A DNA stretch of 64,000 nucleotides from Rhyacichthys aspro (GCA_036850595.1 CM072148.1:25064852-25128851), one strand, 5' to 3'; counted from the stretch's first letter, positions 33,051-45,083 are shown. Numbers and translations are program-made. The notes: generated by a model not told the origin, from the letters alone.

Positions 33051-33258
33051 GTCCACCTCCAGACCTACAGAGACTACTTTCAAACAATAGGACTGCCGTT
33101 CATCTTAACTATTGTGGGCTTATATGCCTTCCAGCAGGGGGCATCTTTGAGCTACAACTACTGGCTCAGTCTGTGGGCTGATGATGATCCAGTGAATGGG
33201 ACACAGAGTGACCACAGCCTCAAGCTGGGGGTGTTTGTTGCTTTAGGGATTACTCAGG
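33051..33258 (+). CDS. abcc6: ABCC transporter, first helix of membrane domain 2
   Basis: The exon follows ggtgtttcag and ends at CAGG|gtaagt (phase 1). It encodes the elbow and first helix of the second membrane domain: VHLQTYRDYFQTIGLPF, then a hydrophobic run, then NYWLSLWADD. The N-Y-W-L-S-L-W signature is diagnostic of the ABCC1/3/6 group. A possible glycosylation sequon (N-G-T) lies in VNGTQ, in the first extracellular loop, where MRP1 is also glycosylated. The exon ends in GVFVALGITQ, the start of the next helix. Confidence 0.94.
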
Positions 33259-33829
33259 GTAAGTCACATGTACTCAAACACATTTAATATACAAACTAAG
33301 TATGTGGATGTCTTAAACCACTAAATTCAGGAATAGGACACAAACTATAAGGCTTACAACTAATAAGGCTAAGCGAGGAGAGCTTTTACCCGTAGAGCAG
33401 GTTAATAAAAAAAAAGCCATTGTTGGCTTTTATTGTGTCATTAGCTTAAGTCCATTTGAGACAGTATCTGTCATCTGTCATTTCTTTGACTTGCACCACA
33501 AAGCTGAGAGCTGAACAGTTAAATTTATCTAAACTCTATAGAGGGGAGATATTTGTCTGGGAAGATTCTCAGTCATCAAGGACATATTAAATAAAAGGTT
33601 TTAAAGGAGGCATCTGGAACATATGATTACTTTTTCAAGTCTAATGTAGGTTAGTCAGAGCTAAGTTTTATATTTCCCAGAGTGGTTTAACCAGAGTCTA
33701 CTGTGATTGGTCAAGAGTTAATGAAAAGGTAGAGTCTGCAAACCCTGGTTTCACAATAGCAGTTGTATACTCTGTATTAGTACTTGTGGTACTGATATTA
33801 GTCCTTTTAAGCTTTCTAAATCAACCACC

Positions 33830-34455
33830 TTCATAAGGGATTACTATACTCTTCCCTTCGGTGTCTTATTGGATTTGCTGCCCAACTGGGGAATCCACAG
33901 GCTGTCAGGGCTTTGTGTACATGTTGTTCTCCTTTCTGCTTTCCTTCTGAGGTTGTGGGTACTTCCTGAGCTCTATCTTTAAGAGTCCTGATGGCTTTGT
34001 TAATTACAAACGTCAACTGCACAGTCCAAGAAGGCCAGGCAATTCTCCTTAGCATCCTCACAGGAGAATGTGGTGTTGCTGTTCACAGCATTAATATGCT
34101 TAATGAAGGCTTCCATCTTCGTGGATTTTGATCTTCACCCAGGTGTCATCCACAAAGTGAAATCGGTGGCTAGGGACTATAGCTAAAAAGGAGTTTGGAG
34201 CTCTGCTCTCAGCTTCCTCTACGTAGAAGTTTTAGATGATTGGGTAAACTCGGGAGCCTAGCACAATTGTCTTTCTGCCTGCAGAAGATTCCTCTGTACT
34301 GAAAGTATGTAAAGTTAAGGTATCCCTCGAGTAAAAACAGATGTGGCCTGGGGTGAGGTTGGTCTTATCCTGTAAAAATGGATCTTGCAGCGGTCTCTTT
34401 TTTTTTTTTACTGCTGTGACTCCTTCAATACATGAAGTTGACACAATTGTCAACT
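33830..34455 (-). mobile_element. Penelope-like retroelement fragment
   Basis: The minus strand reads LQDKTNLTPGHIC, then VEEAESRAPNSF, HRFHFVDDTWVKIKIHEDG, EAFIKHINAVNSNTTFSCED, LAFLDCAVDV and VPTTSEGKQKGEQHV ending ALTACGFPSWA. FVDDTWVKI (34130 region) is the RT catalytic block and E-D-x-x-x-x-x-L-A-F-L-D-C is characteristic of Penelope elements. Several frameshifts and deletions are present; the GIY-YIG nuclease end was not found. Confidence 0.83.
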
Positions 34456-35107
34456 AATGGAGCTGGGATTGAGGCCAGGTGTTTGGTTGGATTGAAAGTG
34501 ACAGTGTCCGTGCTGCAAACTATAGGTTGCAGTGGTGTTCCTTTCTTGTGTACTTTGGGGGGATGTCATTGATGCAAGGAATGGCTTGCCCCGGATATAG
34601 CTAATAGTTCAGAGTACTAGCACAGACCATCCAGTTGGTAACAACCCTACAAGTTTTTTGTTAACCTTTGAACAGTCCCAGCTGAATCAGTTTAAAGCAA
34701 TCCCTCTGAGGGATATAAAATACAGCTCTTTCATCGGTCTACCTTAGAGCTGCTATAGTTTATTTATGTATTTATTTTTTCCTATTTTCTTCTTAATCCC
34801 GTGTCAGGTTTATGGCATTGACTAAAGCTCTTCTCATAAATATATTTTTCAGTCTGTGATGACAGCTAGTCACAAATTGTTTCCTCAAGCATTAGTTAGG
34901 AACAGAATGTAAAATTAAAGATTCATGGCTGGTAAATATTTATAGACTAATCCTCAAAATAATTGCTGTGGGTAGGTTTTGTAAACATGAAATATGCCTG
35001 GATTTCTGAAGAGGTACAGACCCATGCCACATATTTAGCTCTTGCTCAATGTTTATCATATCTCTCCAGTGGAAATGTGACTTAAGTCTAATGCTTCTTT
35101 CTTCCAG
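34456..35107. other. Intron, nothing recognised
   Basis: May include further degraded Penelope sequence to about 34640; no clear motif. Confidence 0.4.
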
Positions 35108-35418
35108 GTTTAACCATGTTTGTTACAACCCTAGCCATCTCTTTAGGAGGCATTGTTGCATCAAGACACCTGCATGCTGACCTCCTCCATAATGTTCTTC
35201 ATTCCCCCATGGCATTCTTTGAGGCAACACCAAGTGGGAACCTTTTGAATAGGTTCTCTAAGGAAATTGATGCCATTGACTGCATGATTCCTGATGGACT
35301 GAAGATGATGTTGGGTTACCTATTCAAGCTTATGGAGGTGTGCATCATTGTCCTGCTGGCCACACCCCTCATCAGCCTAGTGCTTTTACCTCTGGCGATT
35401 CTCTATGTCTTCGTTCAG
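35108..35418 (+). CDS. abcc6: ABCC transporter, membrane domain 2 helices and coupling segment
   Basis: A 311-bp exon (phase 1 to 0) after tttcttccag, ending CAG|gtgaaa. It encodes a hydrophobic helix (MFVTTLAISLGGIVASR), the conserved HADLLHNVLHSPMAFFE segment, [13 protein letters not shown] and ID, and two more helices around VCIIVLLATPL. [21 protein letters not shown] is the intracellular loop of ABC exporters that couples ATP binding to the membrane domain. [21 protein letters not shown] in mammalian ABCC6 is close to it. No frame disruption is seen. Confidence 0.96.
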
Positions 35419-35684
35419 GTGAAAGTGTCCTATTGCATTTTTATATAGGCTTTTTCCACTTGTTATTACTTACATACATTACATCTATAAAAGAAAAGGT
35501 TTCAAAGAAGGCATCTGGACAATAGTCAAGATGCCTTATTTTAAACTTTTTCTTGAATATGTCCTGGATGACCGAGAACCTCCACATTCATAACAGAAAA
35601 TTAATTTATCATGAGACTTCTCAGGTCTCTATTTGGTATGTTCCTGCCAGCTCTCGTGTAGGGACAATTTTTCATTCATTGCAG

Positions 35685-35884
35685 AGATTCTATGTGGTCT
35701 CGTCGTGTCAGCTACGTCGTCTGGAGGCTGTCAGCCGGTCTCCAATCTACACTCACTTCAATGAAAGTGTCCAGGGAGTGGCAGTGATCCGAGCATTTGG
35801 AGAACAGCATCGCTTTATCCAGCTTGCCAATCAGCGCATTGACACTAACCAGGAGGCGTACTTTCCTCGATTTGTAGCAACAAG
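35685..35884 (+). CDS. abcc6: ABCC transporter, intracellular loop exon
   Basis: A 200-bp exon after ttcattgcag, phase 0 in and phase 2 out at AAG|gtagaa. It encodes RFYVVSSCQLRRLE, then SRSPIYTHFNESVQGV, IRAF and EAYFPRFVATR. FYVVSSCQLRRLE is much closer to ABCC6 (LYVVSSCQLRRLE) than to ABCC1 (FYVASSRQLKRLE). The Y-T/S-H-F-N-E motif is the second coupling loop region of the family. The preceding intron is only 266 bp, the one compact, transposon-free intron in this stretch. Confidence 0.95.
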
Positions 35885-36061
35885 GTAGAAATACAACTGC
35901 AACCGTAAAATACATCAAAGACATAAACCAGCTCACAGAGACACAGTTTGAAGGTTGATGCTTTCGCTTGTTTCCCTTGTGCTGCATAGGTCCAAATTAG
36001 TGATACATCATTGACAACATTTTCAGCACTGCTATGAAAGATGCCATCTCTAAAATCTAGA

Positions 36062-36090
36062 CATGCTGTCTAAGAATCTTAGACAGCATG
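36062..36090. repeat. Perfect short hairpin
   Basis: CATGCTGTCTAAGA and its exact complement are separated by one base. It lies in a host intron, 178 bp past an exon. No terminator or miRNA-length precursor is evident. Confidence 0.85.
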
Positions 36091-36909
36091 CAAATATCCA
36101 AAAAGTAGATTACAGTTTTGCAATAAAAAACAAAGATAATGCATCTCACCTCAAAGTTATAAAAGCCTGCTACATATGCAACTTGAATAATAGTCAAATG
36201 GTATGAATGAAAAGAAACTGTTGCATGGTGCATCATTGGCTTTCTTTAAACATGGGGATATTAAAAGGTTCAAGACAAATGCAAAAATTAAATAAAGGAA
36301 AAAAATGGCCAATGCACTCTAATAATTGCTTTTATTAGATGCCAATGCGTTTCAACTCAAAATAAGTCCACGTCAGGGCAGTGTAGCCAAGACAGGTGTA
36401 AAATACTTAATTAAATAGTCATTTAATAGTCATAGTCATGTGCCCTGAAACCATGTCAGAAAAAGAAAAGATTGAAATAAAGATGAATAAAAAGATAATA
36501 AAGAAAATAAACCAAACTAAATACAAACTAAGATTGTAGCATGTAGTTTGTAGACAGTGTAGAATTTTTTTTTGGAAATTTTGTTTCTCTTTGTTTTACA
36601 TATATCATCACATTTTTTAACAAAACATTGTGTTAAGACACTAGACAATTACACATTGCACACACATACATAATTGGATTACTCAATGCAGAGACCACCT
36701 TAAAGACAAAAATGAAATATCTGAATCACACAAACAAAAGTCAGTTTCACCCTCAGGACCACACTTCAATCTCTTCCAGTCCCCACTTTACTCATTTCAC
36801 CTGACCCCTCTCCACCTTGTTCTCGTTTCTGTGCTCGTTTGGACAGTCAAAACCCCGTTTCATTGAAACAAAGAAAGTAAGAAAAGAAGAAAAAACTCTC
36901 CTACCTTTT
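36091..36909. other. Intron, mostly AT-rich
   Basis: A block at 36340-36400 (GATGCCAATGCGTTTCAACT, then ACGTCAGGGCAGTGTAGCC) looks like a dispersed-repeat terminus but I cannot name it. Confidence 0.35.
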
Positions 36910-38105
36910 CAATGTGCCGCCATGGATCATCTATCCCTCTTGTGACAACAAATTCATTCGCTCACTGCCATTTCATTTCCAAGCTGCCCAGGGACCCTCA
37001 CATGCAATTCCTGCTTGTTCTGTCCATTCTAATGAATCAGAAAACTTGTCCTCTCCTTCTCAATACAGTTTACTCTCGTAAACATTCTCCATGCATTAAT
37101 TGTTCACCTCCGTCTTCCAGCGCCAGTTCCCAAGCTACACATGCTTCTGGTTATACCAAACCCAGCGTCATAGCTGTCACAACTGTTACTAAGTATAACG
37201 CACCCGGAGGGCGCTCCCACTCTGACTCTCCCACTCTGACTCTCCCCTCAGCATCTCCGAGTGGAGAGTATCCTCCAAAGAGCTTAAAAGAAAAAGGGGA
37301 TTAACAACAACAAGTCCAAGTTATTCTGTCTCCTCCTCCTCTCCCACCTTCCCACGCTCTGGCTCGTGACGGATCGAGAGCAAGTTCTTTCAGCTGGCGG
37401 GCCACATCAACCCTACAACTCCCAACTTGCCAGGTGTGGCTCACTCCTCTTTTATTACTACCTCTACTGGCACTGTCAATTTCTTTCTCTTCTGCAATTT
37501 CAACTATTCCTGTTCTATCTCATTTCCTCATCAATTCTGCTGGCACCAGGTTGCCAAATGGTTCTTCTAAACTCCCCTTTCTGATTCTGGCACTGGGATG
37601 CAGGCTCTCGCCACCAGCTCTGGGCCTCACCAGTGGCTCTGGGATGCCAGTACCAGCCCTCGCCTCTGGTCCCGGGATGCCAGCACCAGCCCTCACCTCT
37701 GCTGAACTCCTCCCTCCATTACTCCTCAAACCCTTGGACTATCTTGCCTAGCTCCACTCCACTCGAGTTGGTCTTCACCTTCACCCTTTTTAGAGACATC
37801 TTATGCTCAAGCTACCCTAATAGAGGGCAAGAACTGGACGCCTATCTGACCATCATTCTCAACCTGGCCCTACGATTCAGCGGAACCAGCTTTATGATAT
37901 CCATATTTTTTGCCAAAACTATGTTGTACTGTTGTAATGTTCTCTGGCCCTCTTTCTGATTTGACCAATGATGAAATGTGTAGCCGCCTATCATCATTTA
38001 ACTGCTGGTTAGTCAGGTGGTGTCCGGAAAATAAAGTGGGCTTCATAGACAATTGGAAGGCATTCTGGAGAAAACCTTGTCTCATTCTCACTTTGGATTG
38101 AGCGG
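36910..38105 (+). mobile_element. DIRS-type retroelement remnant, gag region
   Basis: In shifting + frames, after Ser/Pro-rich sequence (CSPPSSSASSQ, RSHSDSPTLTL), there is ELDAYLTIILNLALRFSGTS, then FFAKTM, matching the gag C-terminal helix of fish DIRS elements (E-x-D-x-Y-L-x-x-I-x-x-L-x-x-R-F-x-G-x-x-F). A tandem Pro-rich repeat (SGPGMPAPAL units) is at 37640-37700. It is interrupted at about 38215 by a LINE and resumes with RT at 41311. Confidence 0.6.
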
Positions 38106-38214
38106 CTCTACTTTTTGTAAATCTGACAAATAGGTTAGGGTGACAACCCAGAGTTGGGACCAGGACACAGAGTTGCAGTCTTACACGCTTCTCTGTTTCT
38201 TCTTCAGGACTGTC

Positions 38215-41200
38215 ACAACCCATAGAGACTGTGTCTTATTTGTTATTATTTACCGTCCTACCGGTGCCAATTCTGAGCATCTACATGAATTCTCTGATTT
38301 TTTTTATCCCACTTAGTTCTAGACTCCAACAAAATTCTTATCGTAGGGGAATCATGTTGATGACAACAGAGATAGTTTGGGCAATGCATTTATGGCCTTC
38401 CTGGATTCTGTAGGTTTTGTGCAAAATGTAAACGAACCCACTCATAGGCACAACCACACCCTGGACCTTATATTAACCTACAATACAGAAATCAGTCAGT
38501 TAAAAGTCCTGCCCCATAACCCCGTCCTATCGGATCCTTTTTTAATTACCTTTCAGTTCACGCTTGAGGACTATACTCTTACTCTGGACAAACCCCAGTT
38601 TGAAAAAATTGGGGTTTGTCCAGGGGTGAAAAAACTGTTTCTGAGTTTAAAAAGTAATTCCGACTATATTAGCAAGTATTTCTCCAGTTAATCTAGAGAG
38701 CAGCCCCTACAGTCCCAACACAACAGATCAGTTTGTTGATACAGCCATGTGTTCAGTGCAGACAGCTCTAGATAGTGTGGCTCCACTTAAACAGAGGGTC
38801 ATTAGAAATAGTAGAGTATCACACTGGTTCAATACAGAAACCCGGCTCCTCAAACAAGCCACAAGTAAATCAGAAAGGCAATGGCATCACTCCAACTCCG
38901 AGGATTCACTCAGGGCCTGGAAAAACAGTATTTTGATTTATAAGCCAGCCCTGTGTAAGGCTAGAACTAGGTTCTACTCAACACTTATTGAAGAAAACAA
39001 AAATAATCCTAGATTTTTGTTCAGCACTGTAGCCAGGCTGACAAACAGTCACAGCTCAGTAGAACCTAGCATCCCTTTAACACTTAGCTGCAGTGACTTC
39101 CTCCAGTTCTTCAATAATAAAATAACCTCAATTAGATATAAAATAATTCAAATCCACCCCACTATTAGCTCCTAGCAGATTAGTGCCCTAATGGCTAAGT
39201 CCCCAATCAAACCTCTTTTAATGACTTTAAAGGCTGCTTCACCCTTGTAGATCTAAACAAATTCACCTCAATCGTCATGTCCTCTAAAACATCCAACTGT
39301 ATCTTTGACCCGATCCCTTCTAAACTCTTTAAAGAGGTCTTTCCCTTAATTAATAAAACTATTTTGGATATAATAAGCACTTCTTTGGAAATAGGCTACG
39401 TCCCACAGTCTTTTAAATCAGCAGTGATTAGCAGTGACCTCTGTTGAAAAAAACAACCCTCGATCCAGGCGTCTTTGAAAATTATAGACCTATATCCAAT
39501 CTTTCTTTCATTTCAAAAATCCTTGACAGAATTGTAGCTAAACAGCTAAGCAATCACCTGCAGGACAATAACTTATTTAAGATTTTCAGTCAGGATTTAG
39601 ACCTTACCGCAGCACAGAAACAGTCACTAATGATCTGTTGGTAGCTTCAGATAATGGACTGGTCTCTGTCCTAGTCCTTTTAGATCTCAGTGCAGCCTTC
39701 GACACGATAGACCACAGTCTCTTGTTACTGAGGTTAGAGTCTGACATGCTGGTTTAAATCTTATCTTACAGACAGATACCAGTTTGTTAGATTTAATGAG
39801 CAGTCATCAGCCTGTACAATAGTTAGCCATGGAGTACGACAGGGCTCTGAATTAGGCCCTATACTTTTTACATTATACATGCTCCCCTTAGGCAATATAA
39901 TCAGAAAACATGGAATTAACTTCGACTGTTATGCTGACAACACCCAGTTATATCTATCAGTTGAACCCAATGAAAACAATCCTATGGACAAATTAGAAGC
40001 ATGTGTGAAAGACATAAGGTCCTGGATGACGGACCCCAGACAAAACAGAGGTGATCATACTGGGCCCTAGAAATCTAAGAGACACACTATCAAACCAAAT
40101 AGTCAATTTAGATGGTGTTAGTGTAGCTCCGCGTTCAACTGTCAGGAATCTTGGTGTAATATTAGACCAAGATTTATCGTTTAAAACACACATTAACCAA
40201 GCTTGCAAAACTGCATTTTTTCACCTGTGCAACATAGCCAAAATTAGGAATATCTTATCTAAAAGTGATGCTGAAAAACTAATCCATGCTTATGTTGCAT
40301 CAAGGTTAGATTACTGTAATTCTATGCTGGCTGGGTGCCTAAATAACTCCATAAAAAGTTTTCAGCTCGTCCAAAATGCAGCAGCTAGAATACTAACAGG
40401 AACAAACAGACGAGAACACATTACTCCAGTGTTAGCCTCTCTTCACTGGCTTCCAATTGAATTCCGAATTAAGTTCAAAATCTTCTCCTTAGTTATAAGG
40501 CCCTCAGTGGGAAGGCCCGTCCTATCTCAGAGACCTCATAGAGCCTTACCGTCCAAACAGAACACTTCGTTCTCAAAATGTAGGGCTACTAGTCGTTCCT
40601 AGAGTTTCCAAAAGTACAATGAGGGGTGGAGCCTTTAATTACCAAGCTCCTGTTTATGGAATCAGCTCCCAGCTCTCGTTAAAGAGGCAGACACAGTCTC
40701 AACATTTAAGGTTAGACTTAAGACTTTCCTTTTAGACAGGGCTTCTGGTCATGACATATACAGTAGATGAGATAAGCTGCTCTAGGCCCAGACGCTGGGG
40801 GAGGTGTAACACACTGAGCTTGAGCATTTCTGTTCACAAGTTGTCCCTCTGTCCCAACTCTCCTCTAGGGGAGTGGATACTGTTGCAGATGTCTGGTTGC
40901 TGTTAGATGTCCCAGTGAAGACTGGACCTTATCTGTGGCCCATCTGTGATCCTGCCCCAACCCATGGACCCCTGCTGACCCAGTTCCTCTCACTCAGATG
41001 TACTGTTCCTGACATTTTCATGGACTATATTCATATACACTCTCATTTACTTATGATGGACTATTTGTCAGTGACTGTCCTGGACACATCTATTGCACGG
41101 CCTGTCCGTCCTGGGAGTCGATCCCTCCTTCTGTGGCTCTCCCAGAGGTTTCTCTTTTTCCCCGGCTTGGAGTTTTTCCTAACCTGGGTCTAAGGACAGG

Positions 41201-41310
41201 GGATGTTGTCTTGTTCTGCCTGTTTGCATTTTACTGTCTGTGTTTGTGAAGCCCTTTGAGGCAATTGTTGTTGTGATACTGGGCTATACAAATAAAATTG
41301 AAAATTGAAT
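38215..41310 (+). mobile_element. L2-type LINE inserted in the DIRS remnant
   Basis: Starts within the endonuclease (IYRPTGANSEHLHEFSDF, then AFLDSVGFVQNVNEPTHRHN and HTLDLIL). It continues through [54 protein letters not shown] (block A), VRQGSELGPILFTLYM, CYADNTQLYL (39930), VRNLGVILDQDLSFKTHI, RLDYCNSMLAG and HWLPIEFRIKFKI. The catalytic block reads Y-A-D-N instead of Y-A-D-D, which alone would inactivate it; there are about eight further breaks. The 3' end is AAATAAAATTGAAAATTGAA. Confidence 0.92.
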
Positions 41311-41990
41311 ATCCTCTTCGCTCCTTAAGCTTCAGCTTGGCTACAACAGTTCAACCAAAACACATAGTGTCTCCAGTCAGCCTTGAGAGACAACACTGAC
41401 CTGCTGCTGACCAAAGAGGTTTGAGAAGCGTTCATGATCGGTCCATTTTCACATCCCCCCTTCCCCAAATTTTGCATCAATCCTCTGGGCGTGGCGACCA
41501 GAAAATGTTCGAGAAAGAAACGCCTCATCATAGATTTATCGGCCCACTATGGCAGCCTCATCAATAGTCATTCCTCTCTCCAATACTCTCTGGTGAACCA
41601 TGCCATTTCACTCATTGAATTGGCAGGCAGAGGTTTCTATGGCTTTTCCAAGGCTGACAAGGTGAGTGACTTAAAGGTCCTCCTCATCCACTGTGATTAC
41701 CGGTTTTTCTTCGGAGTCTGTTGGAGAGACGCCTATTATTTGACGTTCACCTGTATCAGCAACCCCAAGTTGTTGATTCTCTCCAAAGCCTTTTGCTGCA
41801 ATGAGTTCAAAATTCCATACTTGATGCACCTCCTGGACAACTTCTTGGTCATCTCCCTTTGTTCAACACACTTGACACCGTTGAATTTCAAGCTTCTTTT
41901 AAGATGGATTGGACAAATCTCCTTCTCCACAACTTCCTCCTCACAACGTCTTACACTAAAAGCCACACACTTTGTCAGTTACTGATTTAA
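41311..41990 (+). mobile_element. DIRS-type reverse transcriptase remnant
   Basis: A 183-codon open frame from 41434 encodes FSHPPFPKFCINPLGVATRK, then KKRLIIDLSAHYGS, LAGRGFYGFSKADKVSD, IHCDYRFFFGVCWRDAYYLT and KIPYLMHLLDNFLVIS. P-x-G-V-x-x-x-K-x-x-x-K-x-R-L-I-x-D-L-S and the block 'L-H-L-L-D-D-F-L-V-I' are DIRS/Ngaro RT signatures. The second Asp of the catalytic L-D-D-F reads N (LLDNF), so the enzyme is probably dead despite its open frame. Confidence 0.82.
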
Positions 41991-42788
<798 letters not shown>

Positions 42789-42854
42789 TGAATAAATTTT
42801 AGTCAGCGCTAACCTAATCAGCTGACTCATTGACTCTCATAAACTGAAAAGAAA

Positions 42855-43029
42855 GTTCCCCTTCAAAAGCTAAACTTCGATGCTGCATAGCATACGCTAT
42901 GGGAAACATTGTTTGTCGGACCGTTTGTGAAGCTCGTGTGTCGAACATGCCAAAGGGATTTGGCCTGCTTATATACCTTGTGCTCAATCAACAGCAACTG
43001 CGAGATTGGGCGCACCTGGTTGATTGGGC
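42855..43029 (+). repeat. DIRS left end extension and inverted terminal repeat
   Basis: GTTCCCCTTCAAAAGC to CATACGCTATGGG (42855-42903, 49 bp) is the left extension, matched inverted at 44875-44923. The rest (ACATTGTTTGTCGGACC to CACCTGGTTGATTGGG) is the terminal repeat, matched inverted at 45084-45212. A TATATA-containing stretch (CTTATATACC) could be promoter-like. Confidence 0.93.
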
Positions 43030-43035
43030 CTCGAG

Positions 43036-43565
43036 ATGAAGGCTGTATTTCTGGCTCTGAAATAATTCCTCCTTCAGCTCAGGGGTTACCATGTTCTGGT
43101 ACGCGTGGACAGCACAGCAGTGGTCCCATATATGTGGGACCACTGTTGTGCTGGTGCGTGTGGACAGCACAACAGTGGTCCCATATATGTGGAACCACTG
43201 TTGTACTGTCCCTGTTTTCATCAGGGCGGACTGCGTTCGCACCGCTTGTACGAGCTAGCGTGGCAGCTTCTGCTCTGGGCTCAGGACAAGTTCCTCTAAT
43301 TAAGAGCGATTTATATCCCTGGGCACATGAATGTGGGGGCGGATTTACTGTCCAGACAGGCTGTGACGCACGGGGAGTGGAGACTTCACCCCAACATAGT
43401 GAATCAGATTTGGGGGAAGTTTTACCAAGTGGAGGTGGACCTCTTTGCCTCGGTGGAGACTGCACAATGTCCCCTCTATTTCTCTCTGACTCCTCCAGCT
43501 CCTCTGGGTCTGGACACAATGGCGCATGTGTGGCCCAACATGTGCGTCTTTACGCGTTTCCCCTG
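43036..43565 (+). pseudogene. DIRS RNase H domain, disrupted
   Basis: The + strand reads MKAVFLALK, a TAA, FLLQLRGYHVLVRVDSTAVV, then an inserted palindromic repeat, GGLRSHRLYELAWQLLLWAQ, a TAA, then YIPGHMNVGADLLSRQ and VDLFAS. Acidic residues typical of the RNase H active site are present (E before MKAV, D of VDST, D of NVGADLLSR). Two in-frame stops and about 100 bp of inserted hairpin repeats (43108-43211) break it. VDLFAS begins the domain usually lying between RNase H and recombinase. Confidence 0.82.
43111..43211. repeat. Two tandem palindromes inside RNase H
   Basis: Arms 43111-43128/43135-43152 (17 of 18 pair) and 43162-43183/43190-43211 (20 of 22 pair), each with the loop TATATG. 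Both begin from GTGGACAGCACA-CAGTGG, the sequence coding V-D-S-T-A-V-V at the catalytic Asp, so the repeat grew from the active-site codons. Confidence 0.92.
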
Positions 43566-43680
43566 ATTCCTCTCCTCCCAGGAGTCCTGGCGAAGGTCCG
43601 TCAACACGGGTCTTGTCTCCTGTTAATAGCGCCCTGTTGGCCGACCAGAATATGGTTTTCAGACATAATAGCTCTCCTCG

Positions 43681-44811
43681 ATGGCTCGCCTTGACCGATT
43701 CTGTCCAGGAGGGATCTCCTCAGGCGCAGGGGACTGTGTTTCATCCCCGGCCAGAGCTCTGGAATCTGTATGTCTGGCCCCTGAGGGGGACCAATTAAGG
43801 GAAGTGGGACTCCCAGCCCCTATTATTAATACTATTTTGAGTGCTAGTGCCCCCTCTACTAGGAGGACCTTTGCACTCAAATGGTGTGTATTTGAAGCCA
43901 GGTGCGTTACGCACCATGCAGACCCTGTTCACTGCCAGATTGTTTCAGTGCTAGAGTTTCTGCAGGATAAATTGTCTTCGGGCGCTCATCCTAGTACACT
44001 CAGGGTTTTTGTGGCTGCTATTTTAGCTAGCCACACTCTGATGAACGGGGTGACATTTGGGAGGCACCCACTGATTGCCCGCTTTATTCAAGGGGCTAAG
44101 CGGCTGAGGCCGCCTGCTAGAATGACTGTCCCTTCATGGGACATAGCTATTGTACTTGAGGGCCTGGTGGCAGCCCCTTTTGAACCACTGGAGTCAGCAC
44201 CTGCCAGGTTTCTGACTTTAAAGTTGGTTTTTCTCATGGCCATTACCTCTCTTAAGAGGATTGGGGATTTGCAGGCTTTATCGGTGTCACCATCCAGGCC
44301 TGGTCAAGTTATTTTGCATCCTCACCCTAATTATCTCCCTAAAGTTAACTTTTCTGCTCAAAATCTTATTATTCTTGAAGATTCCTGTCCTTCGCCATTT
44401 ACTACGCCGGAGCAGGAGAAGTTTCATTTACTGTGTCCAGTATGTGCGCTTCGGACTTATGTCCGCCACACGGAACAGTGTCCGAGCAGCTCTTTTTGTG
44501 TTATGGGGGCCGTCAGCGGGGTGCTGCGGCCACTAAGCAGACTGTCATGTTGGGTGAGGGACGCTATTGCTCTGGCCTTTGAGGCGTGTGGTCAGCCCCC
44601 GCCTATAGGTGTCAGAGCTCATTCAACTAGAGGGGTGGGCTCCTCCTTGGCTCTGGCAAAGGGGGTCCCTCTGCAACTAATCTGTGATGCGGCGGGCTGG
44701 TCTTCTCCGCACACTTTTATCAAATTTTATAGTTTGGATGTTCATATGACTCCGGATCTCATGTCCGTGAGTCTTCATCCCACAGTTGTGTTTGAGTCTC
44801 CTGGGCCTTAG
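43681..44811 (+). CDS. DIRS tyrosine recombinase, uninterrupted
   Basis: A 376-codon open frame. The N-terminal 55 residues may be junction sequence; the recombinase proper starts near PAPIINTILSASAPSTRRTF. Visible catalytic residues of the tyrosine recombinase set are R in TSLKRIGDL (about residue 192), H-x-x-R in AHSTRGV (about 322) and Y in TFIKFYSLDV (about 352). The enzyme would integrate the circular element cDNA without target duplication. An open frame of this length in an otherwise damaged element suggests a recent insertion. Frame from residue 1 is a best guess at the start. Confidence 0.93.
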   Translation: MARLDRFCPGGISSGAGDCVSSPARALESVCLAPEGDQLREVGLPAPIINTILSASAPSTRRTFALKWCVFEARCVTHHADPVHCQIVSVLEFLQDKLSSGAHPSTLRVFVAAILASHTLMNGVTFGRHPLIARFIQGAKRLRPPARMTVPSWDIAIVLEGLVAAPFEPLESAPARFLTLKLVFLMAITSLKRIGDLQALSVSPSRPGQVILHPHPNYLPKVNFSAQNLIILEDSCPSPFTTPEQEKFHLLCPVCALRTYVRHTEQCPSSSFCVMGAVSGVLRPLSRLSCWVRDAIALAFEACGQPPPIGVRAHSTRGVGSSLALAKGVPLQLICDAAGWSSPHTFIKFYSLDVHMTPDLMSVSLHPTVVFESPGP

Positions 44812-44874
44812 TGCACACAATACACTACCTTGGGGTCCAGACACTTCAGGGGCGGCGGCGTTGGTATTCTCGTT

Positions 44875-44980
44875 CCCATAGCGTATGCTACGCAGCATCG
44901 AAGTTTAGCTTTTGAAGGGGAACGTCTCGGGTTACATGTCTGTAACCCTGTTCCCCGATAAAGCGGGAACGAAATGCTGC
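44875..44980. repeat. DIRS internal complementary region (circle junction)
   Basis: 44875-44923 is the reverse complement of the left extension (48 of 49), and 44924-44980 is the reverse complement of the right extension (56 of 57). The join GAAGGGGAAC|GTCTCGGGTT is exactly the two element ends abutted. In DIRS replication models this segment templates the full termini and circularises the cDNA. Confidence 0.95.
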
Positions 44981-45083
44981 TTTTGCAGTGCCGCCCCTAT
45001 GGGCGTGTCTGGGCGGTCTTCAGACAAAGAGATCTGGGGACTGTTCCAGTCACATGCCTTTTATACCTCCTGTGCCCAATCAA

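Noticed and set aside
36340..36410. Possible MITE terminus
   Set aside because: No matching inverted end or target duplication was found nearby.
42909..43694. A 261-codon + frame overlapping the DIRS
   Set aside because: It runs through the terminal repeat, the RNase H region in the wrong frame and the recombinase start; the RNase H motifs are in another frame.
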